Translations under genes and position numbers: made by a program
Notes under the pieces: generated by a model
Databases searched by the model: none
The model's input: the letters and a program-made list of their open reading frames with translations, nothing else
Told to the model about the DNA's origin: nothing
DNA from: Weissella confusa
GTDB lineage: Bacteria; Bacillota; Bacilli; Lactobacillales; Lactobacillaceae
Direction: 5' to 3'
Length of the DNA: 64,000 nucleotides
Assembly (NCBI GenBank): GCA_014332815.1
Contig: JACSZT010000008.1
Coordinates: 56,888-120,887 of the forward strand
Shown here: positions 24,417-32,568 of the stretch, in pieces
How the letters are laid out: every line of letters begins with the position of its first letter
How positions within the stretch are numbered: the stretch's first letter is position 1

Positions 24417-25715
24417 ATGATGACAATTCAAAATGGGTTAAACGGCCAATTACGTGTAGCGAGTGATAAGAGTATTACGCACCGGGCGATTATCTTAGGT
24501 GCTATGGCGGCCGGTAAAACGCATATCATGCAGCCGTTGCTATCAGACGACATACGTCAAACAATTCATGGCGTACAACAGTTGGGGGTAGATGTCGTTA
24601 TCACCGAACATAACGACATTATTATTGATAGCTTGGGGATTGCCGATATTCAAAAGCGTCAATTTGATGAGCCAATCGTGTTTAATTTTGGTAATTCGGG
24701 GACAACGACACGATTAATGATTGGTCTATTAGCAGGTTTAGGAATTCCAGCGGTGATTACGGGTGACGCCAGTCTTAGTCGGCGACCAATGAATCGAATT
24801 GTGGATTTGCTTACTGGCTACGGCGCTGATATTACAACGACGGATGGGCATCTACCAGTCACCATTCGAGCTGGCATCATGACTGATGTGATTAATGAAA
24901 CGTTAAAGGTGCCCTCAGCGCAAATCAAAACAAGTTTGCTTCTTGCCGGTTTGACTGCCGGAGTGCCAGTTATTGTTTTTGACGATTTTCAAACGCGAAA
25001 CCACACCGAAAACATGCTACCTAGTTTCGGAGTTACGGTTGATTGTCAGGGTGGCATGATTTTTGTTTCGGGTGATCAACGAATGACTGCGACTACGGTT
25101 TCGGTACCGGCAGATATGTCGTCAGCTGCATTCTGGCTGGTTGGTGCGACGTTGCAACCAGGAAGTGATATTGTCTTGCAGGATGTCAATGTGAACGAAA
25201 CACGGTCCGGCATTGTTAAAGTGTTACGTCGGATGGGAGCAAGCATCACATTGCTGAATGAACGAGTTCAAAACGGTGAACCGATTGCTGATGTCCGTGT
25301 CGTCAGCGTGTCACAGTTAATCGGCACGACGGTTCAGGGAGAAGAAGTGACCACTATGATTGATGAATTACCGATTCTGACGTTAGCACTTGCGCGAGCC
25401 GATGGGGATAGTCGAGTCATGGATGCCGGCGAATTGCGTGTGAAAGAAAGTGATCGCATTAGCACCGTGAGTGAAACTTTAGTGGCTTATGGTGCTGACG
25501 TTAAGCCGACACCAGACGGTTTTTTGATTACCGGGGTGTCAAGATTGCAGGCACCGGCTGAGTCATTATCCGACCACGGTGACCACCGGATTGCGATGCT
25601 GCAATCGATTGCACAATTACTGACAAGCAATGATGCCCCGATTGCTGACCAGGCAGCAATTGCCGTGTCATATCCTGATTTTAAACGAGATATGGAGGTG
25701 CTAATGCATGCTTAA
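24417..25715 (+). CDS. aroA: 3-phosphoshikimate 1-carboxyvinyltransferase (EPSP synthase)
   Basis: A 432-residue enzyme joining shikimate-3-phosphate and phosphoenolpyruvate, the sixth step of the shikimate pathway. It has two similar inverse-alpha/beta domains; conserved elements are RVASDKSITHRAIILGAMAAG (about 12-32), FNFGNSGTTTRLMIGLLAG (about 93-111), RPMNRIVD and ELRVKESDRI. Two ATG codons (24417, 24420) follow GGAGG; the second gives better spacing. First gene of the attenuator-controlled aro operon; it overlaps tyrA by 8 bases. Class II-like features cannot be judged by eye. Confidence 0.96.
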   Translation: MMTIQNGLNGQLRVASDKSITHRAIILGAMAAGKTHIMQPLLSDDIRQTIHGVQQLGVDVVITEHNDIIIDSLGIADIQKRQFDEPIVFNFGNSGTTTRLMIGLLAGLGIPAVITGDASLSRRPMNRIVDLLTGYGADITTTDGHLPVTIRAGIMTDVINETLKVPSAQIKTSLLLAGLTAGVPVIVFDDFQTRNHTENMLPSFGVTVDCQGGMIFVSGDQRMTATTVSVPADMSSAAFWLVGATLQPGSDIVLQDVNVNETRSGIVKVLRRMGASITLLNERVQNGEPIADVRVVSVSQLIGTTVQGEEVTTMIDELPILTLALARADGDSRVMDAGELRVKESDRISTVSETLVAYGADVKPTPDGFLITGVSRLQAPAESLSDHGDHRIAMLQSIAQLLTSNDAPIADQAAIAVSYPDFKRDMEVLMHA

Positions 25716-26514
25716 AATTGCAATTTGGGGATTGGGCGCGATGGGAGCAGCGATAGCCGAACGCCTGAGGCAAGCACCGGACTATGAAGTATTAGGATTT
25801 GATATTGAGCCAGCAAATATTCGTGATGCATTAGCAATTGGTGTGATTCATGGGTCTTTTGAACCCAAGGAAATTAGTGAAATGCCGTTTGACTTAGTAG
25901 TCATTGCAGTGCCGCCAACGGAAACGGTGGCTATTCTACAAAATCTACACACGACCAACTTAATTGTTGATGTGGCATCAGTTAAGCAGCCGATTATGAC
26001 AGCGACTGAACACTTACCGCATTTTGTCGGTGGCCATCCAATGGCTGGTACTGATGAAACCGGTTTTAACGGTCGGCGAAAAGTTATGCTCAAACAAGCA
26101 CATTTCTTCTTGATAGGCGAAAAATCTGACCGCCAAAAAGTAGCTGAATTATTGGCGCCATTGGGTAGTCAGTTTGAGACAGTTACCGTTGAACAACATG
26201 ATGCAGTAGTTGCACTCACAAGTGATGCAACCCATTTAATTGCGGATGCCTTGGTTGCAACATTAGGTGCCAATGAAAATAAACAAAAGCACGAGTTCGT
26301 CGGGCCAGGATTTCTTGATACGACGCGGATAGCTGCAGCTAGTCCCGACCTGTGGACACAAATATTATTAAACAATCGGACGGCTACGATGGCGGCGGTA
26401 GCGGACTTTATGACCGAACTAACACGGCTAAACGATTTAGTGGCCAATGGAGACGCTGACCAGTTATTGTTGGCGCTAACAAATATTCAACAAATTAGGA
26501 GGGGTTTAGGATGA
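25708..26514 (+). CDS. tyrA: prephenate dehydrogenase
   Basis: A 268-residue NAD(P)-dependent enzyme that converts prephenate to 4-hydroxyphenylpyruvate, the committed step to tyrosine. The dinucleotide-binding motif GLGAMGAA is at residues 8-15, VVIAVPPTETVAIL and DVASVKQPI follow, and the catalytic HPMAGTDETGFNGR motif is at about residues 109-122. The C-terminal helical dimerisation domain lacks an ACT extension, so allosteric tyrosine control is not evident. It overlaps aroA by 8 bases and the next gene by 4, so it is translationally coupled. Tyrosine codons in the leader peptide fit its presence. Confidence 0.93.
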   Translation: MLKIAIWGLGAMGAAIAERLRQAPDYEVLGFDIEPANIRDALAIGVIHGSFEPKEISEMPFDLVVIAVPPTETVAILQNLHTTNLIVDVASVKQPIMTATEHLPHFVGGHPMAGTDETGFNGRRKVMLKQAHFFLIGEKSDRQKVAELLAPLGSQFETVTVEQHDAVVALTSDATHLIADALVATLGANENKQKHEFVGPGFLDTTRIAAASPDLWTQILLNNRTATMAAVADFMTELTRLNDLVANGDADQLLLALTNIQQIRRGLG

Positions 26515-27281
26515 ATATATTATTAATTGGGTTCATGGGTGCCGGTAAAACAACAGTTGGCCAAGAATTGGCCCATGATTTGAGTAAGCATTTTATTGAT
26601 TTGGATCAAGCAATTGTCGAACATGTTGGGCAAGGGATTCCAGCGTTCTTTTCACAAGTCGGCGAACCGACTTTCCGTGAAATTGAAGCGAAGATGTTAG
26701 CAAAGGTCCTTGAACAACCTGATACCGTCATCAGTACTGGTGGTGGGGTCATCGAAACCCAAAGTTGTATGGATTTGATGAGCCGACCAGATGTTTTTAC
26801 CATTTGGCTAAATAGCGACTTTAGTACTGTGACTGAACGCCTGTTGATAGCTGATGACATGCGGCCTTTAATGCAGCAACACTCATTGGCGTCCTTCTTT
26901 AAACTTTGGCAAAATCGACAGGTTAAGTATGCTCAGATGGCAGACTTAATGATTACAACTGATAGGAAAACCCCTAACGAAATTGTTGATGAAATTACTC
27001 GCCATATGGATGAGCCCACCGTTTTGGATATGATTCGCAGTCAAATTGATAGTGTTGATCGCCAGATATTACAGGCAATGGTGACGAGGATGGCGTTAGT
27101 TGATGAGGTTGCTGGTATTAAAGCTAATCATAAGTTGGCGGTAGTTCAACCTGGTCGCATGCTTGCTATGCGAGAACGACTACAAAAACGATTTAAAAAT
27201 ATTTTGCCAGATCAGGTAGTTGCGGACTACTTAAATCTGATGACAACCACGGCGATTCAACGAGAGGAGGCACAAATATGA
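26511..27281 (+). CDS. shikimate kinase - chorismate mutase fusion
   Basis: A 256-residue bifunctional protein. Residues 1-165 are shikimate kinase (AroK): Walker A GFMGAGKTT at 7-15, DLDQAIVEH, FREIE and STGGGVIE. Residues about 170-256 are a type II chorismate mutase (AroQ): IRSQIDSVDRQILQAMVTRMALVDEVAGIK, then a P-G-R-M-x-A-M-R-E-R helix. It therefore catalyses the shikimate-phosphorylating step and the chorismate-to-prephenate step, which bracket aroA and aroC in the pathway and feed tyrA. Overlaps of 4 bases on both sides show tight coupling. Monofunctional AroK is about 165-175 residues and AroQ about 85-95, so no linker is lost. Confidence 0.9.
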   Translation: MNILLIGFMGAGKTTVGQELAHDLSKHFIDLDQAIVEHVGQGIPAFFSQVGEPTFREIEAKMLAKVLEQPDTVISTGGGVIETQSCMDLMSRPDVFTIWLNSDFSTVTERLLIADDMRPLMQQHSLASFFKLWQNRQVKYAQMADLMITTDRKTPNEIVDEITRHMDEPTVLDMIRSQIDSVDRQILQAMVTRMALVDEVAGIKANHKLAVVQPGRMLAMRERLQKRFKNILPDQVVADYLNLMTTTAIQREEAQI

Positions 27282-28465
27282 GTAAGTTAGTTGCAATTAG
27301 GATGCAAGTTACCATTTACCTCATGTACGTTGTGCAAGGTTTTGCATTAATTATTTTGGCGCAGACTATGAGTTCCTTAACGAGTATCTGGCACACAAAT
27401 TTAGCCGGAGCGACAGCGGTTGTATCGGCAATCGGTATTGGAAAATTGATTGCTTACCCATTTTTGGGCGAACTTTCTGATCGTTGGCCCCGAAAAACGC
27501 TGTTATTACTGGCGATGGCTGCTTATGGTGTTTTCTTTACACTAGTACCGGTATCAACGCAGATTTGGCAAGGAATTGTTTTAACGAGTTTCGCCGGCAT
27601 TGCCAATGCCATGCTGGATGCGGTGGCCTACCCGACGTTACTTGCGCTACATGACGGTCGTTCAAGTGGTAATGTGCTGATTAAAGCCATGATCTCAATT
27701 GGTGAAGGGATTTTGCCGATCATCATTATCAATTTAAATAGCCACCAATTATGGTTTGGCTGGGTGTTTTGGGTGGCTAGCACCATTTTAATCATCGCTT
27801 TTCTGGCTCTAATTGGCACACAAATTCCGAAGGTAGAAAGTCATTCTGCTGGTGCAAAAACAGCACCGCATTGGCAGTGGGATGTGGTTCAATTTACATT
27901 TTTAGCATACGGCTTTACCGCCATGTGGTTGATGATTCATTTCACGCAATGGGTAACACGTTACTTTCAACTTGTGCGCGGCTTCGATGAGACAAGCGCC
28001 CATTTGCTGATGACTTGCTACAGCATAGGTTCTTTGATTGGCGTTGGGCTCGTGTTCCTACTAACTGGTCGTCGTCTACTCCCTGAAAAATGGTTATTGG
28101 TGGTAATGAACAGTATGGCTTTGTTAAGTCTGATTATGTTGTTGGTTGTTAACACAAATTCGATTTTCTTGATTAGCATGGCGACGGTAATGTTTGGTAT
28201 GTCAGCCGCCGGTGGTGCACTGCAGTTAGGCGTTGGACAACTTATTGCACATAACCCAACGTTTACCGGGCGAGCAACTGGCTGGTACTTCTTTTCCGGT
28301 AGCATCGCGGCATTACTTATGCCGATTGTGACTGGGCATTTTGCGGAACAACATTTGGCAGTTGTGATGCAAAGCTTGTTAATTGTTGCTGTGATAAATC
28401 TAATTTTAGTCGTCTCGCATGCTTTGCGTGTGGTCAATTTGAGTGAAACAGAGATAGGAGAATAA
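27278..28465 (+). CDS. MFS transporter within the aro operon
   Basis: A 395-residue 12-helix major facilitator protein. The conserved loop GELSDRWPRK follows helix 2, and the second half begins near HWQWDVVQFTFLAYGFTAMWLMI. It overlaps the kinase-mutase gene by 4 bases and ends 2 bases before aroC, so it is an integral operon member under the Phe/Tyr attenuator. Context suggests transport of an aromatic amino acid, shikimate-pathway intermediate or related compound, but no sequence motif identifies the substrate or the direction. Confidence 0.85.
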   Translation: MSKLVAIRMQVTIYLMYVVQGFALIILAQTMSSLTSIWHTNLAGATAVVSAIGIGKLIAYPFLGELSDRWPRKTLLLLAMAAYGVFFTLVPVSTQIWQGIVLTSFAGIANAMLDAVAYPTLLALHDGRSSGNVLIKAMISIGEGILPIIIINLNSHQLWFGWVFWVASTILIIAFLALIGTQIPKVESHSAGAKTAPHWQWDVVQFTFLAYGFTAMWLMIHFTQWVTRYFQLVRGFDETSAHLLMTCYSIGSLIGVGLVFLLTGRRLLPEKWLLVVMNSMALLSLIMLLVVNTNSIFLISMATVMFGMSAAGGALQLGVGQLIAHNPTFTGRATGWYFFSGSIAALLMPIVTGHFAEQHLAVVMQSLLIVAVINLILVVSHALRVVNLSETEIGE

Positions 28466-28467
28466 AA

Positions 28468-29646
28468 ATGCGATACATGACAGCAGGTGAGAGTCACGGG
28501 CCAGAAGAAGTGGCAATTATTGAAGGGATTCCCTCAGGACTAAACTTAACGAGCGATATGATTGACCAGGAGTTGGCTCGTAGACAGCATGCATACGGTC
28601 GTGGCCAACGACAGGTGATTGAAACCGACACTGTTTCGATTTTGTCAGGAGTGCGTCACCAAAAGACGCTGGGGTCACCAATCACGCTAAACGTGCATAA
28701 CGATGACCACAACCACTGGACGAAAATTATGGATCCTAACACACCAGCGAACGCTGAAAATTCGATGCGTAAAGTAATGCGTCCTCGACCAGGTCACGCA
28801 GACTTGGTCGGAGGTATTAAATACCGTCATCAAGCTGATTTACGCAACGTGTTGGAACGGTCATCGGCACGTGAGACAGTGATGCGTGTTGCGGTTGGCG
28901 CCGTAGCGAAAGCTGTGTTACAGGAAATTGGGGTTGATGTCCACGGATTTGTTCGTAATGTTGGTCCAGCAAAGAGCGATTTGAGTCGGTTGACAGATTT
29001 TAAATCACTTGATGAGCTACGCGCGGTGACGGAAAGCTTCCCGACGCGCGCCTTGGATGCTTCGGGGGATGAAGAGATGCAAACCGTTATCGACAAAACC
29101 AAACGTGACGCGAACACTGTTGGCGGAACGGTACAAGTGATGGCAACTGGGATGCCAGTTGGACTGGGGTCGTACGTTGCGGCTACCGAAAAGTTAGATG
29201 CTAAAATTGCCCGCGCGATTGTTAGTATCAACGCTTTTAAAGGCGTCGACTTCGGTGGTGGCTTTGACAATGCCGAAAAGTTCGGTGATGAAGTGATGGA
29301 TGAGATTTTTTGGGATGCCGAAAACGGGTTTACCCGTGGGAGTAATAATCTTGGTGGTTTTGAAGGTGGTATGACTACGGGTGGTGTGATTGTTGTGCGT
29401 GGGGTTGTTAAACCAATTCCAACGCTTTACCGTCCTATGCAAAGTGTTGATATCGACACGCATGAAAACCATCGTGCTTCAATTGAACGATCAGATACAA
29501 CCGCTGTTACAGCGGCTGCAGTAATTGCTGAAGCGATGGTTGCCATTGAATTAGCCCAAGCGGTGCTAGATAAGTTTGATGCCGATAATATTGACCGTCT
29601 TAAAGAGCAGGTTGCAATTTACCGTGAAGAAGTTCGGTCGTTTTAA
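28468..29646 (+). CDS. aroC: chorismate synthase
   Basis: A 392-residue FMN-dependent enzyme making chorismate from EPSP, the last common step of aromatic biosynthesis. Signatures visible are GESHGPEEVAIIEGIPSG, RRQHAYGRGQRQ, RPRPGHADLVGG, RSSARETVMRVAVGAVAK and the C-terminal RSDTTAVTAAAVIAEAMVA. Length fits (about 360-400). TAGGAG precedes the ATG. Last gene of the operon; no strong terminator is seen right after it, but a small basic gene follows 150 bases later. Confidence 0.96.
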   Translation: MRYMTAGESHGPEEVAIIEGIPSGLNLTSDMIDQELARRQHAYGRGQRQVIETDTVSILSGVRHQKTLGSPITLNVHNDDHNHWTKIMDPNTPANAENSMRKVMRPRPGHADLVGGIKYRHQADLRNVLERSSARETVMRVAVGAVAKAVLQEIGVDVHGFVRNVGPAKSDLSRLTDFKSLDELRAVTESFPTRALDASGDEEMQTVIDKTKRDANTVGGTVQVMATGMPVGLGSYVAATEKLDAKIARAIVSINAFKGVDFGGGFDNAEKFGDEVMDEIFWDAENGFTRGSNNLGGFEGGMTTGGVIVVRGVVKPIPTLYRPMQSVDIDTHENHRASIERSDTTAVTAAAVIAEAMVAIELAQAVLDKFDADNIDRLKEQVAIYREEVRSF

Positions 29647-29795
29647 CCGCCCCAACAAACGTTCCCATCTTGTTTGGATGCAAGAGAACACTTGTGATTT
29701 TTACCCAGTTTTTACGTCTTTTTGCAGGCGTCCTTTCCGATATGTTAACCTGTGTTTGTACACGAATATAGAGAAAATCAAAGGAGGAAACAACA

Positions 29796-29945
29796 ATGAT
29801 TTTGACTGGTACGAAGGCATGGGCCAAGGCTGTGCTGAAGGACGCAGGTATCAAGCGAGTGATGGTTGCCAAGCGTAGTACGCGCTTAGCCAATGCATCG
29901 CTATCGGTGTTGTACCGTGAAATTAATCGTCGTGGCTTGAACTAA
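29796..29945 (+). CDS. small basic protein, unknown function
   Basis: A 49-residue protein beginning MILTGTKAWAKAVLKDAGIK, preceded by AAAGGAGGAAACAACA with ideal ribosome-site spacing and ended by TAA at 29943-29945. It is strongly basic (many Lys and Arg, RREINRRG-like C terminus) without a hydrophobic stretch, so probably cytoplasmic and possibly nucleic-acid- or ribosome-associated. It is followed by a strong terminator. No family recognised; the ribosome site and terminator make it a real gene. Confidence 0.65.
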   Translation: MILTGTKAWAKAVLKDAGIKRVMVAKRSTRLANASLSVLYREINRRGLN

Positions 29946-29989
29946 GCACGATGCGCTTGATAATTTCGTAAAAACTGAATAGATATTGA

Positions 29990-30018
29990 AGCAGTGCCCG
30001 CGTGGTGCTGCTTTTTTT
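29990..30018 (+). terminator. intrinsic terminator
   Basis: AGCAGTGCC / GGTGCTGCT, 9 bp with two G-U pairs, then seven T. Ends the small basic protein gene. Confidence 0.8.
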
Positions 30019-30025
30019 CATGAAA

Positions 30026-30057
30026 AAAGAGGCTAGGATGAAATTCCTGGCCTCTTT
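30026..30057 (-). terminator. terminator of D-lactate dehydrogenase gene
   Basis: AAAGAGGCTAGGA / TCCTGGCCTCTTT, 13 bp with one mismatch-tolerant pair; on the minus strand it is followed by six T. Confidence 0.8.
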
Positions 30058-30063
30058 AGCTAA

Positions 30064-31749
30064 TTAATAATTTCCCCAGTACTTGTGCATGGTGGTTTTA
30101 CCAACACCAGGGTTAAAACTGTTCGTTGGATCGTTCTTCTTGTAGTGGGCGACCAAGGCAGGTGCTGCTTCGTACAAGTGACCGACATTGTGTTCAGCGG
30201 GGTAGATGACACCACGCTTATCTAGCAAGGCCAACATTTCCTTCTTCAACTCGTGCGCATCGACACCTGGTTTCAAAATATAATCTTGGTGCATGACGTG
30301 GTCTAAGAAGTGCCCGTAGTAGAGCTTGTATTGAATTTTATCTTCAATTTCTTTTGGCAATTCCTCGAACCACTTGAACTCGTTGCGTGGCAACGCAATG
30401 TCGAGCGGCAAGATTTCAATGTGGTCGTCTTGGAAGACTTCTTCATAACGAATGGCAACACCAGCCGTGACATAACGGTGGGTCGCAATGCGCTCAGCTT
30501 CTTTGTCATCTAGCTCTAGATAATCACCATCTTCTGTCGCAAAGAATTCCTTTAGAAAGGCGCGTGCTTCGTCGATTCCGTCGCCTTCCATCTTCAATTG
30601 CAAGTAGTGGTCGTAACGCTTGCTGTAGTCTTCGATACGCTTTGGCAGTTGATTAGGGAAGAGCTGGCCCATGTGCTGCAAAACACGGTCAGGGAAGTAT
30701 GGCTTGAACGTTGGAATGTGATCCAAGATGCGCTCAGTCGTTGCTTTCATGCCAAATAGATAAGGCAAAACATTGGTACCAAGCGTTTCAATGACAATCA
30801 AAGAATCTTTTCCATATTTCTTGGCCATCTCGTAAGCATCTTTATGCATGTACTCACCAGAAACGGGTAGGTGAGTGAACTCTGACAAAATGTGGCGACG
30901 CAAACGTTCTAAGACATCCGGATTATTCGTGCCAATGTAGAAGACCTTTGATGCGCCTTCCTTAGGAAAGGTGTCCAGACGCACCGCAAAGGCCGCCAGC
31001 TTACCAGAAGCACCAGATACTTCGTACAATTCGTTTGGATCGGCATTGTAACGAGTTGGTGTATCTGAGTCGATGTCACGGACACGCGCCTCGTAATCAC
31101 GATTATGACCAACGCGCGTACGACTGTGTGGCACGTTATCAATGTTGAAGTTGCGGTTTTCTAGATTTGTGATGATTTCCTCAGGCGTATCACCCAAGGC
31201 AATGCCTATGTGGTTAACCAAACGCAGTTCATCATGTTCGTCAATTTGTGCATACAAGGCTTGTTCCGTGTAAGCTGGACCGCGTTGGATTAACGCACCA
31301 CCTGAATTGTTATTGATACCACCAATAACTGAGGCACCCAAGTTCGATGATCCGATAACTGAGTGCGGTTCACGTCCAATAGCCTTCAAGGCGTTTTCCA
31401 ACTTGTACAACGTGGTACCGGGGAAAGCCAAAGCTTCTTCGCCGTGATTAATGAGCTGCATCCCCTTGATACGCGAGCCATTCACCACGACAGCCTGACG
31501 ATCGTAGCCTGGTGCAGGAATTGATCCCTCAGTTAAACTCGTATTCGATGCTTGCATGATGATAATCAGGTCGTTATCATGCAAGACCTTCAAAACTTCC
31601 CAAAGTTCCATTAGTGTGCCAGGTAAGACAACTGCCAAGGCATCCCCGCGACCTGAGCGATAACCTTTACGATAACGCAATGACTTATCAGGTGACGTAA
31701 TCACGTGTGACTTACCGACAATTGCGCGTAATGCTTCTACTGTATTCAA
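30064..31749 (-). CDS. dld: quinone-dependent D-lactate dehydrogenase (FAD)
   Basis: A 561-residue FAD-dependent dehydrogenase that oxidises D-lactate to pyruvate at the membrane surface and hands electrons to quinone. The N-terminal PCMH-type FAD domain shows LAVVLPGTLMELWEVLKVL, MQASNTSLTEGSIPAPGYDR and VIGSSNLGASVIGGINNNSGG; the remainder is the membrane-binding D-LDH domain, ending AALVAHYKKNDPTNSFNPGVGKT. Length matches Dld (about 560-570). The start codon is TTG at 31749, with AAGGGGGA before it. It fits a D-lactate-forming heterofermenter with NDH-2 nearby. Confidence 0.93.
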   Translation of the reverse strand: MNTVEALRAIVGKSHVITSPDKSLRYRKGYRSGRGDALAVVLPGTLMELWEVLKVLHDNDLIIIMQASNTSLTEGSIPAPGYDRQAVVVNGSRIKGMQLINHGEEALAFPGTTLYKLENALKAIGREPHSVIGSSNLGASVIGGINNNSGGALIQRGPAYTEQALYAQIDEHDELRLVNHIGIALGDTPEEIITNLENRNFNIDNVPHSRTRVGHNRDYEARVRDIDSDTPTRYNADPNELYEVSGASGKLAAFAVRLDTFPKEGASKVFYIGTNNPDVLERLRRHILSEFTHLPVSGEYMHKDAYEMAKKYGKDSLIVIETLGTNVLPYLFGMKATTERILDHIPTFKPYFPDRVLQHMGQLFPNQLPKRIEDYSKRYDHYLQLKMEGDGIDEARAFLKEFFATEDGDYLELDDKEAERIATHRYVTAGVAIRYEEVFQDDHIEILPLDIALPRNEFKWFEELPKEIEDKIQYKLYYGHFLDHVMHQDYILKPGVDAHELKKEMLALLDKRGVIYPAEHNVGHLYEAAPALVAHYKKNDPTNSFNPGVGKTTMHKYWGNY

Positions 31750-31846
31750 AATGATTCCCCCTTATATTTGACTACATATTCATTATGCGCTTTTTAAATG
31801 GGGATGACGTACATATTTATATGCCAAATGGCTAAAAAATGAAGAC

Positions 31847-31886
31847 AAAAGACGCCGGTAATCATTGCTGACTACCGGCGTCTTTT
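31847..31886. terminator. orphan bidirectional terminator-like hairpin
   Basis: AAAAGACGCCGGTA / TACCGGCGTCTTTT, 14-bp perfect stem with A and T flanks and 12-base loop, located between two divergent genes where no transcript should end. The remaining 31750-32052 gap holds no open frame. Confidence 0.7.
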
Positions 31887-32052
31887 AGAGTCGTGTATTA
31901 CATGGCTTATTCCATGCATTAACGTAACTATAGCAAAATGACTCTGGCAAGTCTAGTCATTGGGTGTCCTTAAAACGGGTACAATTCAATCAGAAACAAA
32001 CCATAATTAATTTGTTATGATTAAGGTAATAAAAACTAAGGAGAATAGATTG

Positions 32053-32523
32053 ATGAGCTATGAAATTCCATCTCCAGCTGACGTGCGAAACGAGCTAGAG
32101 AAGCGCCGTAAGGAACGTGAAAAGTCACCGTTGGTCAAGGTTGCGTTGCACATCACGAATACGTATTTGACGGAGATGGCGATTGAGCTAGCCGTTAAGA
32201 AGATGATGTCACGTGCTGAAAACGTACTGGTTAACCCGTTGTTGTCAGAAGCTGTGGCTGAATTGCTTGATGAGCCAAAGTACTTCTCCGCTGAACAAAT
32301 TGAAAAGATTCGCGAAGAAATTCGCGCTGACGCCAAGGTTGATAACCCACGTGAAGTGTTGCAACAAATTGAAGAATTGTTGCGCGCTGACATGCGCTCA
32401 TGGTTTGCCTTTAAGCGCCAACTGCAAGAAACGTTTGAAGAAGCCGGTTATGCCACAGAGGGCACGACTGACATGAAGATCATCCACCCTGAGTTGATGA
32501 TTGAAAAGTTTACATTGATTTAA
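32053..32523 (+). CDS. conserved hypothetical cytoplasmic protein
   Basis: A 156-residue, highly charged, alpha-helical protein (PSPADVRNELEKRRKEREKSP, then FSAEQIEKIREEIRADAKVD and LQQIEELLRADMRSW). No catalytic motif, membrane helix or signal peptide is visible. AAGGAG lies upstream of ATG 32053; the extension to 32017 has no ribosome site. The codon use is like that of neighbouring well-expressed genes. Family not recognised. Confidence 0.7.
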   Translation: MSYEIPSPADVRNELEKRRKEREKSPLVKVALHITNTYLTEMAIELAVKKMMSRAENVLVNPLLSEAVAELLDEPKYFSAEQIEKIREEIRADAKVDNPREVLQQIEELLRADMRSWFAFKRQLQETFEEAGYATEGTTDMKIIHPELMIEKFTLI

Positions 32524-32527
32524 TGCT

Positions 32528-32568
32528 AAAAAGGCACGTCACCCGATTATTGGGCGACGTGCCTTTTT
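32528..32568. terminator. bidirectional terminator between convergent genes
   Basis: AAAAAGGCACGTC / GACGTGCCTTTTT, 13-bp perfect stem with an inner CCC/GGG pairing. The last two bases overlap the stop codon of the Mga-like gene. Confidence 0.8.
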
